A DNA stretch of 64,000 bases, taken from positions 17,125,449 to 17,189,448 of the forward strand of contig OX453276.1 in NCBI GenBank assembly GCA_949710005.1. The letters are read 5' to 3'. A program made the position numbers and the translations under genes. This document shows positions 47,001 to 57,868 of the stretch, piece after piece. The notes beneath the pieces were generated by a model. The model saw only the letters and a program-made list of their open reading frames with translations. It did no database searches and was not told the DNA's origin. The first letter of the stretch is position 1. Each line of letters starts with the position of its first letter. This stretch comes from Ricordea florida. Taxonomy: Eukaryota > Cnidaria > Anthozoa > Corallimorpharia > Ricordeidae.

Positions 47001-49251
47001 AGGGAACTGGGTTGTCAGTGAATCATGGCCAGAAGATAACTCACTTCATGAAATACCAAGCAATAATGGTTCATTAAGTGAGGCAGAGGATTATTGGGAT
47101 TCTGTTCCACCAGACGCACATTATCTTCTTTCAGATCGAAATTCTGAATCTACATCTTCAGAGATGTCCCCTAAATCATACCCACAGTGAGGAACCATTG
47201 CCTGACATTGCAGGAAAGTATATTTTGAAAATCAAAGAAAACAGGCTGACACAATCTACCCTGCAAAAAGTTGCCCAAGCAACCTCTGACATCTTCAGTG
47301 TTGTTTGTAGGAGACTTAAGCGAAAAGTAGAGGAAGCTCTAGATGATGCAAATATAGAAAAATTACCTGGAATTGATGTTGCATTTGAAGACGTTGTTAC
47401 TCCCTTTGAACAGCTTAATGCCAAGTGGATGGTAGCTGAATTCACATGGGACAATCTACCTTATGTGGTATCTACATGATGTAATAACACATATCTTTTT
47501 TCATCTCAGTGAGAGCATCATTTATTCATATGCTATCTTCATTATTCTACTAGCTTTTGCTTAATAATCAGTCAGATTTTCTCAGACTTTTATGGTATTT
47601 TCAGGGCTTTCATTAGCAAAAAATACTTTCCTTGCCTGCTTGAACCCATTTTTACTGACCTTAATTAGAAGAGAAACAAAAATGGCATTTTGAAATTTTA
47701 ATTTCTTTTTTTAAGGGACCTGTGAAGAAAGTTTTGGGTTGTAAACGGACTTTTAGAAGAGTTTAAAACAAGGTCAGGTGTTTGCAAGTTGAAAAAGTAT
47801 TCTATTATGTTCCAATTTTGAAGACCCTGCAGGAACAGCTCAAATCCAAAACAGTCCTAAAAATGGTATACTCAGGAAATAACCTTAACCCAGATAACAA
47901 CAGTTACCATCTGCAAGATTTCAATTATGGGTTTTTTGTGTGCAACCATACCTTGTTTTCCACTGATGACAATGCCCTCAAGTGATTGATCTATTACGAT
48001 GATGCTAATATTGCAAACTCCATGACAAACAAAATTCATCCACGAGGATTATTCTATTATCAGCTTGTAAATATAGATTCTGTTTATCGTCGGAAATTAA
48101 AGTTGATTCACCTTTTTGCTATTTGTAAGAAGCAATGCATTAAAGAATTTGGATTAAATGAGATACTCAAGACCTCAAAGAACTTGGAAGTGAAACTGGT
48201 TATCCTTTTAAAATAGCAGGAGGAACAGTGTATTTACGAGGTGCAGCTCTTGCTGTCATAGCTGACACTCCAGCAAGAAAGTGTTGGTGGTGCTAAGAGG
48301 AAGTGCTGTCACTTCATGACAACCTAGGACAAAATGCAGGAACACTTTACAGAGGAAGAATTTATTTTACGCAATAGTAATCTTTATGAAAAACAAGTGT
48401 ATACAATAGAAAATGCTGGGTCGAAATATCTCAGGGAGTACTTCTCTAAAGAATATGGAATAAATAACAGAGCAAGGATCCTAGAAGCCCCATGTTTTAA
48501 TGCTACTTTAATGCTACTAAGATATTATGCATGTTTTCCTTGAAGGCATTTTGAGCTATGAAATGAAATTCCTTTTAAATATTTGTTTGATAGCAGGCAT
48601 TTAACACTTAATGCCCTGAACCAGGAAATTAACCACTTCACTTATGGTTGTTCAGAGACAAATGACAAAACCTGCTCCAGTCAAAGAAGTTGACCTAGAA
48701 TTTTAGTGTTCTTCAAATCCGGGCCAAAGTGCAAGTAAAATGTGGTTGTTTGCATGCATTCTTCCATTTATTTTGGTTCATTTAGTAGATAGTGATGATC
48801 CACACTGGAAAAATTCCTACCTCTGCTTGAAATTATGGGAATTTGTTTTGCTCATAAAGTTAGCCTAAGGTCTGTCATCAATCTAAAACAATTAGTTCAG
48901 GAGCATTTAACCTCATTTTAAAATGTATATCCCAATGCAAGAATACTTCCTAAGCAACACTATTTAGTCCATTTGCCAACACAAGTGATGATGTTTGGGC
49001 CACTCATCAGAAGCTGTTGTATGAGGTTTGAAGCTAAGCCCTCATACTTCAAAGATATGGCTCGCAAGATTAAAAACTTTAGGAACTTACCATTATCTCT
49101 TGCTGAAAGATATCACAGTATGAAAAGTGCAGCAGCTATTCAAATTGATGAGGGAAGTGATACTGACTCATGTCCAGAAGGAGATAAAGATGTACTGCTT
49201 GGCAAAGGGAAACTGCTTTCAACCATGATAGAAAATATGCTATCAATATGA
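47001..49251 (+). pseudogene. Decayed transposase-like gene of a widespread animal family
   Basis: Starts after an acceptor (TTATTTCAG, 46994-47002): NWVVSESWPEDNSLHEIPS and an acidic stretch. A frameshift near 47190 leads to SEEPLPDIAGKYILKIKENR and DIFSVVCRRLKRKVEEAL (to about 47460). An intron ends near 47715. From 47785: FYYVPILKTLQEQL, in-frame TGA at 47983-47985, LIYYDDANIANSMTNKIHPR and GLFYYQLVNIDSVYRRKL (48000-48100). Further breaks lie near 48185, 48285 and 48320, then EHFTEEEFILRN and YFSKEYGINNRARILEAPCF. A last piece (48973-49250) has FGPLIRSCCMRFEAKPSYFK. Similar proteins occur in many fish and cnidarian genomes and look transposon-derived; family naming is unsettled in my knowledge. 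Confidence 0.6.
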
Positions 49252-49626
49252 TAAGGTTTTATGAAGTAAATGACACCATTTGTAGGAGCTTCAAAGACTT
49301 GCCACAGCACGTGAACTGCTTGTGCATGACGTTATTTTAACACATGTAGTAAAATTCCGCGGTCGAGCGTGTTTTTCGAAGATTGAAAAATGGAGCCGAT
49401 TAAAGTGAACAGTTGCATTCTGAAATATTGGTTTTGAGTCGTTATACAGTCCTAACACCATTCAGGTATTGCAATACAACTCCATTACAGTGTATGGTAC
49501 TTGTTACAAGCCAGGTGTAAACCATTTTCTCGTTTTAAGTGTGGATGATACAGGATTACTACAGTTTGGAAAATAAGAAAAAATCTGGTTTGTTCCTTAC
49601 AATGGATCTTTTTCTGTCGTCATGGC
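49252..49626. other. Spacer
   Basis: No coding signal. It runs to the TA target dinucleotide at 49627. Confidence 0.4.
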
Positions 49627-49628
49627 TA

Positions 49629-50841
49629 CAGTCCCGCCTGAAAGTATTTACCCATTAGGACGCGGTCAAACCTCGTCTTTGCCGATGTGTTCTGCCGTGA
49701 ATTTACTGCGGTGGGACGAATTCCTCAACCTCGTCTTGGACGGACGTGACCGAACGCCGCGGCAAACAAGACGCGGAATACCTCGGTGAAGAAGCAATTG
49801 AAACTAATTTCTTTTGTTAAAACTGTTCCTTTATAATTACTCTTTTTCAAATGAATTTCCATGCTCAACACCCGTTTATCGGTCATGCAGAACTTTTGAG
49901 GATTTCAATTACATTCAAAACAACAGAGAAGTCCCTTGGAGTGAATATAACATCGCTCCATCAGCAGAATATCGCTCGCGTCAAAGATTCTGTACGTATC
50001 TTTGTTTGGAAGCGCGTGCCAGAACGTATTTGCGGGCATTGAGGCCCTTACCTCAATTCAGGCGACAGGTAAGATTAACGACACATCGAGCGAATATGCG
50101 ATCACATCGGGAAAAGAGAAGCAAGTTTTGGCTTGTTTACTGAAAACAGATCAACCTGTTTTCCTGGCTAAAAAAAGTGTAGTCGAATGACATCAAATAC
50201 AATACCTTTGACAACTGACTAACCTAAATGAAAGAGATGTGAAAGCGAAAATAATCGAGCTACATGTAATGAGCCGTGTCGCGATATCGATGTCGCCTAA
50301 CCATGAAGCCCGGTATTGTCGCTGTCGCTAAAGCCTAGACCAATTCCCAGACAACTTGAGCAATTTTTACATTAGATTTATAAAACGAGAGCAATCTCAG
50401 CTGTACGTATTCCGACTTTCGACACATTCTCGGGATCGATGCACAAATGTCAAAAGCTACCGTAGAAGTAAACAACTCTCAACGCTTAGCGCCACGTGTG
50501 CATGTGACTACAAGAACGTGATTTCTCATGTTACACGACGTGGAGCACGTGAATGTTACACAGCTCGTTGTCGCTGGCTATTGTAATGTGTCGCTTGTCG
50601 CTTTTCGAGTGCGGGTGATGGCATTGTAAAACTAATGAATCGAAACAAAAGGTTATTTAACCTATTCAACTGCACCGCGTCTTACTGTTTACTGCGGTAT
50701 TCTGTGCCGCAGCAGACCTAGGTAAAAGCGCAGTAAAATTTCGGCATGCCGCGTCATTGCCGAGGCGAGAACGCGGTGTTCATCTGTGAATCAGCCGCGG
50801 CAAAACCTCGGTAAAAGGGTAAATACTTTCAGGCGGTACTG
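49629..50841. mobile_element. 1.2-kb non-autonomous TIR element flanked by TA
   Basis: The left end CAGTCCCGCCTGAAAGTATT (continuing TACCC) and right end GGGTAAATACTTTCAGGCGG (continuing TACTG) are inverse complements over about 27 bp with one mismatch. Both ends are flanked by TA (49627-49628 and 50842-50843), the target duplication of Tc1/mariner-type elements. The subterminal regions are rich in CCGCGGCAAAACCTCGG-like words. No transposase is encoded. CAGT...ACTG ends with TA would fit a mariner/Tc1 or related MITE family. Confidence 0.78.
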
Positions 50842-50843
50842 TA

Positions 50844-51761
50844 TGACAACTGCTTCTTTTTGTGAGTTCTGTGGCCTGCTAATGACAATTATTAATGTAT
50901 TCACTAGTACTTAATGAAGCTTTAACTGTTGTGTTTCATCTCCAATAATAGTTTATTTGAAACTATGAAGGCTGATTCTCATTAGCGCATAAGCAAGTGA
51001 GACATAAGCAAGTGAGACATAAGCATATCAAACACAAGAAAAATGAACCTGTTTGTTTTTCTTATGCTTATGCTTATGCGCAAGTGAGGACAGCACAAGA
51101 CAAATAAGTGGGTTCATTCATCTCATGCTTCTGCTTATCCTTGTGAGGGTTGACCACTTATCTGAGTCTTCTGGTATACTGATTTTTGGTTCATGTCTAT
51201 TTTACTCAGGTTTGCCCAATAATTTGCACATGTGGCCTAATAATTTATTCATAAAACATCATCCCACTTTTTTCTGATTTAGCCCTTATTACGTTGGACA
51301 AATACAGAGCAATCCTTGGAAGTAAATACTGTACATGTAAGTGTTTCAGTATTGCAAATCCAGTGATAGATGAATGTTGGTTAATATCATTGTATAAGAC
51401 TAACTGCAGAATTTATGTTATATAAAGTTTCACATTTCCAGTCATATCATGTACTTGTACAATCCTGAACACGGATGGAAATGAAGGCATTTCCTTTGGC
51501 ATTTGGAGGTCTGTTATTTATAAGAACTTAACTTCTAGTAACAGGATAATAATTTCTTAAAATTAGATTATGTTGGTGCTTGTTTTAAGATCTCTGCGAT
51601 CTACATTTCTTTTAAGATCTCAGGGGCTTAAAACTAGCTTTTTTGATGTTAAATAAGAATAACAATTCGTATTCAAGACCAATGTTCTTGAAATAAGGAT
51701 ATCTACTTTAACAGTGCAAAGCATCTTTGCATGTTGCTTATATCACTTTTCACTTCGTCTC
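50844..51761. other. A/T-rich spacer with short direct repeats
   Basis: Around 50985-51085 the words CATAAGCAAGTGAGA and CTTATGCTTATGCGCAAGTGAG repeat and form a weak inverted pair. No gene is supported. Confidence 0.4.
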
Positions 51762-51765
51762 TTAA

Positions 51766-51865
51766 AGTGCATATGACATGAATTTTTTTTTCTCGGTTTT
51801 CCTTAGCTGGATACATATAAAAAACGATTGTAACCTTCAATCGGTGTGGAAACGTTTTCAAACCT
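51766..51865 (+). repeat. Left TIR of the TTAA element
   Basis: AGTGCATATGACATGAA followed by a T run, then CTTAGCTGGATACATATAAA and AACCTTCAATC. Each block has a counterpart in the right end. Confidence 0.78.
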
Positions 51866-52065
51866 GAATTTTTGCGCTCTAAAAAGGGCTATTTTGCAGT
51901 CAAAATTGTCCCGGGGTCTGGGACCTAGTTCACTCCTTGCGACGGTCTTCGTGACGTAATTTTGTGTACACACAAGTTGCAGAACATGTTAGGCTGAGAG
52001 GGGAGTCAGTCATAAGCAAGTGCCACTCTGCTAATTCTATAGATTATAGAACGCTTTTCTGCGAA

Positions 52066-53020
52066 ATGTCCAGCGATTCCGAAGAAGGTACCATTTCTGA
52101 GTCTTATGGGGACTCAAGTGACCAAGTCGATTCAGGAGAAGAAATTGAAGTGGTTGGCCATGTCGAACCGTATGAAGACGAACCTCTGGCAAGTGACGAT
52201 GGCGACCATGAAGACAAGGAAGACGAAGCAGATGCCGATGGATTAACTCCAGCAGTTTTGGAGGCCAGATTCGAGCGGCAAATAGCCATTGGTGAATGGT
52301 TAGTGAAGCTTTCTAAACATCATAATCGTGCTACTGTCAGATAAATATAGTATTTTTCTCGTTTTAGGTGCGAATGTCAGCACTGCAGCGACCTTCAATT
52401 AGTTAGTGCTCTCGAGTTTCGTTGCTGTCGTGAAGTTCTTGTCGCCACGGCAAAGCTAACTTTCGATGGATCAATTGAAAGATTGAGTTGTGTCACCCAA
52501 CACGAGGACTACGAAGCCCTTACCAACAGAACTGTTCTGTTGCAAGTTGCACCCTTGTTGCGGAATAAGAATGGAAGAAGCTACAGGCGACGAACTGACG
52601 TGACTGAAAACGAGTATGTATTGTTGAATTGTGATTGACTTTCTCTTCATTTTTGCACTTAAAACTTCCAACGCACTACACTTTGTTACCATTTACGTTC
52701 ACTGTTGACGTGACTACAAGTTATTGATCTCTGCGAGCATCTTTGTCTCGAATGGCCGCTGCACTTCTCACTTCTAAACGAACATGAGAGATTGAAGGTT
52801 TGGACATATCACTTTGCACATCGTCATATTAATGGTAGCCCTGCTTTGCATTGATAGGTTCGTAAGAAGCGTTGCTTACAGATGGCTTGTACGGTGGATG
52901 TGTGGATATATGGGCTGGGATAACACAAGACCATTACCAGCTTGTGTCTATCATAACCTGAGGACCAAGTATCCATCACACAACTCAAGAGGATATGCCA
53001 CTGCACAGGAACGAGAATAG
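52066..53020 (+). CDS. P2X7-type intracellular-domain protein, three exons
   Basis: Exon 1 52066-52298 (start MSSDSEEG; an in-frame upstream ATG at 51964 is possible), an acidic Asp/Glu/Ser-rich N-terminus ending RFERQIAIGEW. Exon 2 52368-52613 (acceptor GTTTTAG, donor GTATGT) encodes WCECQHCSDLQLV, CCREV and LSCVTQHEDYEAL. Exon 3 52858-53020 encodes FVRSVAYRWLVRWMCGYMGW and LPACVYHNLRTKYPS. All junction phases agree. The WC.C..C...CC.E..C...H pattern followed by YR...RW.WGY.G...PLP.C match the cysteine-rich ballast domain of the P2X7 receptor tail, but no channel domain is present. In animals this soluble domain occurs as stand-alone, expanded genes. It is convergent with the THAP gene inside one transposon. 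Confidence 0.85.
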
Positions 53021-53827
53021 ACTGTGCCTCCTTTTCCTGTGAAGAATTTTTGTGAAATTCGTGCCAAATATCAATCATTGCTACAAGTAGTCAGAAACAG
53101 TGCCAAGTTTCCTTTACTATAGGAATACCCATAACTGATTGATGTGTGGTACATCTATTCATGTAGGTCATGTGTATGACTCATGTTGGGAGAAATTGAA
53201 AATTCTTTGCAAGCAGTTTGTGTCCCTCATTACACTCTATCTTCTGTTTCTGCTGGATTGTTACATTTTCAAAATTTATTTAATCACTCCTCATGGTTAA
53301 TTTTATTTTTAATGAAATGAATTCTAAAAACAACAAGGATTCCCCTACCTTCTCTTTAGGAAAGGCAAGTGATATTGTTTGAGACATAAAATAAATGTTG
53401 CAGTAATATAGATAATGCCAGTTGATTTGAATGTAATAACACAGCATAACATTGTGGTTAGTTCCATAACATCTTAAATACATACTCACACATATTATTG
53501 TGAGATTAATTTCCTGTGTTGTCCTCAACTATCTCCCAGACTGGGGTAAATTCCTTTTCCAAGTAATGTTGGTAAAGTTCAAAGTTGTAACAACCTTTTC
53601 TCAAGGATCTCTTATGTACAATGTACCATAAAACACTCATGAAAAATACTTATGTTCATCACAAGGTAACTTGCACAAAAAATAAGCATGTTCTACGTTT
53701 TCATATTGCCCAGAGTCAGATAATTTTATTTGTAAATGTAGGCTCGCACAAACAACTCATGGAAACTGGACAGCGCACAGAATGCACAACTACAACAAAA
53801 ACGTCAGCACACATTCAGTATATGTGT
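53021..53827. other. Convergent intergenic region
   Basis: A/T-rich and non-coding. It would hold both 3' UTRs of the two convergent genes. Confidence 0.45.
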
Positions 53828-55550
53828 TCAATTACACTTTTTCTTTCTTTTTGAATGCCCTCGTGCAGGCTGTTTTGGCTTCCTGCTAACTCGTGTTTTC
53901 TTAGAAGCCTTGGACTGAGAAGTTGGTTTTGCTTGTTGCATTCTCTCCTGCAATACATTCTGTTCTTCACCTGCAGAGACAGAATTACAACTTGATGTTA
54001 ACTTACCAAAGTAAAAATAACACCATTTTTTTTATTTTTTACCTTATATTCAGTATCAGAACTTAACCAGGAAATAAAACTCCAATAATTTGTGTAAATC
54101 TTATCAATATACATTGTACAAGGGGATAGATTTTACCATCTGGGAATAGCTTAGTGCTGATCTTCTGCCTTTCTTTGTAGGACTTTACTGCCTCTGGTTT
54201 ACTTGCTCTGTTGGGAAACTGAGTAGTTAGGGATTCAGGGGCCTTGGATGCGAATCTGTCAAATGTCTCCTTCAATGTAGCCTTGGGCAAGCTGAACAGT
54301 AATTTCTTCAATTCCTCCACATAGTCTGCAATCAGAGTGACATTGATTTTTATTTTCAGTCAATGGATCTAGACACTTGACTGTATCGCAAACCTTTACA
54401 TGACTTCCATCAAGTGGTTTCATAATAGTGTTATATCCTCTAAAGTATTGATCAAATGTAACTTCGAATTGTGTACTCAGGCTGCAAAACTTAGACCTAA
54501 TAAAATATACCAAGTTACTTACCATAGGTAGGTGGAGAAGCAACATCACGCACAACTTCCTCCCCAAGTTTGAACTTTGGATAAGATACTTTATAGTACT
54601 TTTCACCATTCTTTCCAGCCTGTGCCTCTCTTTGTACATTTTCATTGAAATGAAGACTTGCCAGGATATGTCTAGAAGGGAAAGGGGGGAAATAAACAAA
54701 ACCATCAAGTTGGATGGTAACTTCTGGACCTTGTCAATTTACATGTACACTGGCAGCACAGGATATGTAATACAGCTTGGTGAAATTGTTACCTCTGTCC
54801 TGGTCTGAGGACAGATGAAAGTGGATGTAGGTAACCATTTTATCCAATGTCTTGTGTAATGCAGATGGCCCTACTTCTTATTAGCTACGTGAATGAAAAA
54901 ATCGAGAATCAAAAGCTGGTAATTATGCAAGCTCAGGTTTTGTAATTGTATTCATAAAATATTCAGACAACCACGTGGTGATAAGAAGGGAACATTCATA
55001 GACGGAAAATGTCCAAAATACATTGCTTGCGAGTAATACCGTCAAAATATTGATATTATCCCAAAAAAGAAACCAATCTATTAACTGACCCGAAAAATTT
55101 ACAAATAAGCAGCAAGAAGTAAGAGTTATTTACGCTTATGCTCAGTTCACTTACTTGGCGTTTTCTTCGTTCCGTGAGAGTATCTGTTCTTTCGGGAACA
55201 ACTGAATCCCTCGTAGGAATGGATCCTCGAATCAAAACTTTATTCTGCTTTGAGTGCTCGCCAAGATCAAGGGAGATCTTTCGTGAATAGCACGACTCCT
55301 CGAAGTGCGCTGAACACAACGATGTGTATTTGGTGACACTGGACTCACGAAAATCGGCACGATGCCTTTGGACGAATTTCACCCACTTATTTTGCACAAC
55401 CGGATCCTTTGGAAACTGATGCATGCTGATTCCAACGGTATGAGAATTGTTCTTACAACTCGTATTATTCGGCGCTCCAGCAACGCAGTATCTTCCCCCT
55501 CTTTTCTTTTTACCGGAGCATGCCTCACTGTTCGCCGCACTGTCGTCCAT
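53828..55550 (-). CDS. THAP-domain protein, probably a truncated Kolobok-like transposase
   Basis: Exon 1 55550-55155 (MDDSAANSEA start, donor CAA|GTAAGT) holds a full THAP zinc finger: GRYCVAGAPNNTSC, then WVKFVQRHRADF and SLCSAHFEESCY (C2CH; THAP domains bind DNA). Exon 2 54671-54523: ILASLHFNENVQREAQAG, YYKVSYPKFKLGEEVVRDV. Exon 3 54325-54137: DYVEELKKLLFSLPKATLKE to KLFPDG. Exon 4 53970-53828: a Lys/Arg-rich tail. Exons 2-4 join in phase, but exon 1 to exon 2 does not (phase 0 to an exon needing two extra bases). A small exon or the central catalytic part may therefore be missing. The LHFNEN..R.....G...Y...YPK module is the C-terminal segment seen in related animal transposases. Start 55550 is chosen over 55598 because THAP follows closely. 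Confidence 0.72.
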
Positions 55551-55670
55551 GTTGGTTTCGATGCTTGTACACAACTTTACGTCACTCGAGAAAATCACGT
55601 GACATTTTGGCCGCGCAGAACAAGGGACAATTTCGTTCGCAGATAGCGCGTATTTTGAACTAAAAAAAAT

Positions 55671-55770
55671 GGTTTGGAAAATGTTTCTTCCTGGTTTGAA
55701 GGTTAAAATCGTCTTTTATACATACCAGGCTAAGAAACAACGGGAAAAAAAATTTCATGTCATATGCACT
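55671..55770 (-). repeat. Right TIR of the TTAA element
   Basis: In reverse: AGTGCATATGACATGAAA, T run, CTTAGCCTGGTATGTATAAA, AACCTTCAAAC. It matches the left TIR with scattered changes. Confidence 0.78.
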
Positions 55771-55773
55771 TTA

Positions 55774-56711
55774 AGCCTGGTTTTCATATGTCGGGAAAAT
55801 CCCAGATGATCGGGGATTTTGCTGTTTCCCCGACTGTCCCAGATTTTGCCAACTAATGAAAACTTGAAATCGGTGATATCCCCGATCGTCTGGGATGGAC
55901 GGGGACAAATCTGGAGAATCGGGAGCGTTTCTATTTTCCCGACGCGTCCCAGATTTCTGCGATGGTCGGCTATCATTCCCGATAAATGAAAACTCCAAAT
56001 TTTTACTTCGGGGATGTCGGCGATGGATTTTGCTCATTACCAATCCCCTAAATCCCTGTATCACAAATAAAGATGCCGTCTCTCGAAAACGTAAGTGATG
56101 GCTATCTCGAATCTCTAGCCCAAGAGGCAAAGAAGAATGATGTGGCGTTTATGGATATCATAAAAGAGTTTCCCGTAATTTACAACCGTGTCTGTGCAGA
56201 TTTTAAAGATCAGAACATAAAGAACAACGCCTGTCGAAAGATTTCAGATTTGCTTGATTTAGAAGAATCCAAGTGTAAGCAAAGATACAAAAGCATATAT
56301 CGAAAGAAGTACTCTCTCTCTGATAGGCGCAACTCGGAAAATAGTGTGTGGAACAGACCATATTTCTCTCTTTTTTTCAAATATTCTCTAATCCAAAACC
56401 TCTTCATTCTTCGTTTAGTTGGCTTCTGTTTTTTTCATAATGGAAAACCTTGCATTGACGAGTGCAAGAACAGATATGTATTGAGAACGACGCAGCATAA
56501 GCTCGTATCCATCCATGTTGCTGAAATGCTGTTACATTTGTGTTCAAGTTTCGATTTTTGGCGCACTTTGCATTTCCCGCCAAATTCATAATTGGGAGAA
56601 TCTGGGACAGACCTCTGGCGATTACCCGATATATTAGCAAAATCTGGGATGGTCGGCAAAAAGTAAAATCCCCGATCGTCTGGGATTTTCCTGACATATG
56701 AAAACCAGGCT
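55774..56711. mobile_element. PIF/Harbinger element with TTA target duplication
   Basis: The left end AGCCTGGTTTTCATATGTC and right end GACATATGAAAACCAGGCT are inverse complements over about 50 bp with few mismatches. TTA flanks both sides (55771-55773, 56712-56714), the typical Harbinger duplication. Subterminal blocks repeat words such as CCCAGATTTTGCC and ATGAAAACTCC. It encodes only a Myb/SANT-like protein, no DDE nuclease, so it is non-autonomous. Confidence 0.85.
56073..56330 (+). CDS. MADF (Myb/SANT-like) DNA-binding protein of the Harbinger element, partial
   Basis: ATG at 56073. Residues about 25-85 read DIIKEFPVIYNRVCADFKD, ACRKISDLLDLEESKCKQRY and KSIYRKKYS, the spaced aromatic and basic pattern of a MADF domain. 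Harbinger transposons carry a Myb/MADF accessory protein that brings the transposase to DNA. The frame stays open to 56591, but after about 56330 the translation becomes hydrophobic and loses domain character; it probably reads into non-coding or deleted element sequence. Confidence 0.75.
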
Positions 56712-56715
56712 TTAA

Positions 56716-57005
56716 AAAACCTTTCCAATCACAATGATAAATACTTTCGAGCACAGAATCAATAGCCGATGGATATTTCACATCCTTCTCATTTCCCTTT
56801 CTCCTATAGCAGACCAAAAATACTCGAGTTTGATATCAAATGAAAGCTCTTGAATTCAGCTTTCGACAGAACCACGTTTTGAGACTTCTTATGTATCCCA
56901 GAATACATTAAGAGCCATCTCTTTTGTGCAAATAATGTAGGCCCGTCTTCTCCCGGCAATTTTAGCTTGGGGTGCCATATTTAAAGATAATTTGATGCCT
57001 TTTTT
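56716..57005. other. Spacer right of the nested elements
   Basis: No gene or repeat was recognised before the hairpin at 57006. Confidence 0.4.
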
Positions 57006-57140
57006 GGCATATAATTCATGGTAGGCCACCATATAGTCACCAAATATAGTGCTTACAGGGGTATACAAGGGTTTACAAAGGTATTTCCTTGTATACCTCT
57101 GTAAACTGACTATATGGTGGCCTACCATGAATTATATGCC
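57006..57140. repeat. 135-bp foldback with perfect 34-bp arms
   Basis: GGCATATAATTCATGGTAGG and the next 14 bases (57006-57039) are exactly complementary to 57107-57140. A second inner stem (TACAGGGGTATACAAGG against CCTTGTATACCTCTGTA) has one mismatch. This is a small foldback or MITE-like structure. Confidence 0.9.
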
Positions 57141-57868
57141 CGTTTTTTGGCTGCCTGCTGACCCGGCATGTTTGTTTGAACCATTGATGACAACAAAATG
57201 CGACCATCAAATTTTTGCTCTTCAAAGTTCTTCGCAATCACTTCACATCTGAATATATCCAGCGCCCATGTTTTCATGTTGTCAACAGACCACTCTCAAA
57301 ACAAAATGAAAAAAGTGGAGTATTTAAGCTGAACTCAATGACTAGAAATAAAACAACTGAAATACAATTACTAACCAGATACGTATACACACTTGCTGTC
57401 ATTTGTACTAACATTAAACTGGTGGCTCTGCTATGGAGGTGGTGCCAATTTTGGTGCGCCTTCTCCTGTTCATCAGGTAACCTTCATTTTAGTGACTGTG
57501 AGGACATCAACTACGATAATATCGAAAATGAGTCATCATACTTCTGGAGTCTGTTTTTATAGTTTTTCCAACTGCCTCCATTTCGCTTTCACGTTCGACT
57601 GGACCCGAAAGCACCAGCAATGTTTTTATGATATAACCTTTACCAGTCTTTGGCATGTACATGTCTGTCAGCAATGTGAGAGCGAGTGAAACAGGACACA
57701 CACGGGAAAGCTGGAAGTATAAATATATGTTTCCCAGCACTCTGATTGGCTTTATTTCCCACCTAAATAATTCTGGCTTTTCATTGGCCATTCTATTTCA
57801 AACCCAGTCTTTGCGCGACTTAACTGAGCAAATCCACTGTGCTAAAACACTACTGACTCCTTGTAAAC
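57141..57868. other. Spacer before the CACTA-like remnant
   Basis: No supported gene; the open frames here overlap each other on both strands and carry no motif. Confidence 0.4.

Larger units (their letters stand above)
51766..55770. mobile_element. 4.0-kb TTAA-flanked DNA transposon carrying P2X7-type and THAP genes
   Basis: The left end AGTGCATATGACATGAA (51766) is preceded by TTAA (51762-51765). The right end, read in reverse from 55770, is also AGTGCATATGACATGAAA, and TTAA follows once the Harbinger insertion is removed (TTA at 55771-55773; TTAA at 56712-56715). Imperfect TIR similarity continues for about 100 bp. TTAA duplication plus a THAP-domain protein are hallmarks of the Kolobok superfamily (piggyBac also uses TTAA but lacks THAP). 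Two convergent spliced genes fill the interior. A full catalytic core was not found, so the copy is probably non-autonomous. Confidence 0.75.

Noticed and set aside
51964..52065. Upstream ATG at 51964 as the start of the P2X7-type gene
   Set aside because: Possible, but the added 34 residues show no domain and lie close to the TIR; the acidic start at 52066 is typical of such proteins.
56404..56817. Minus-strand frame at the right end of the Harbinger element
   Set aside because: It reads through the TIR and subterminal repeats; no domain.
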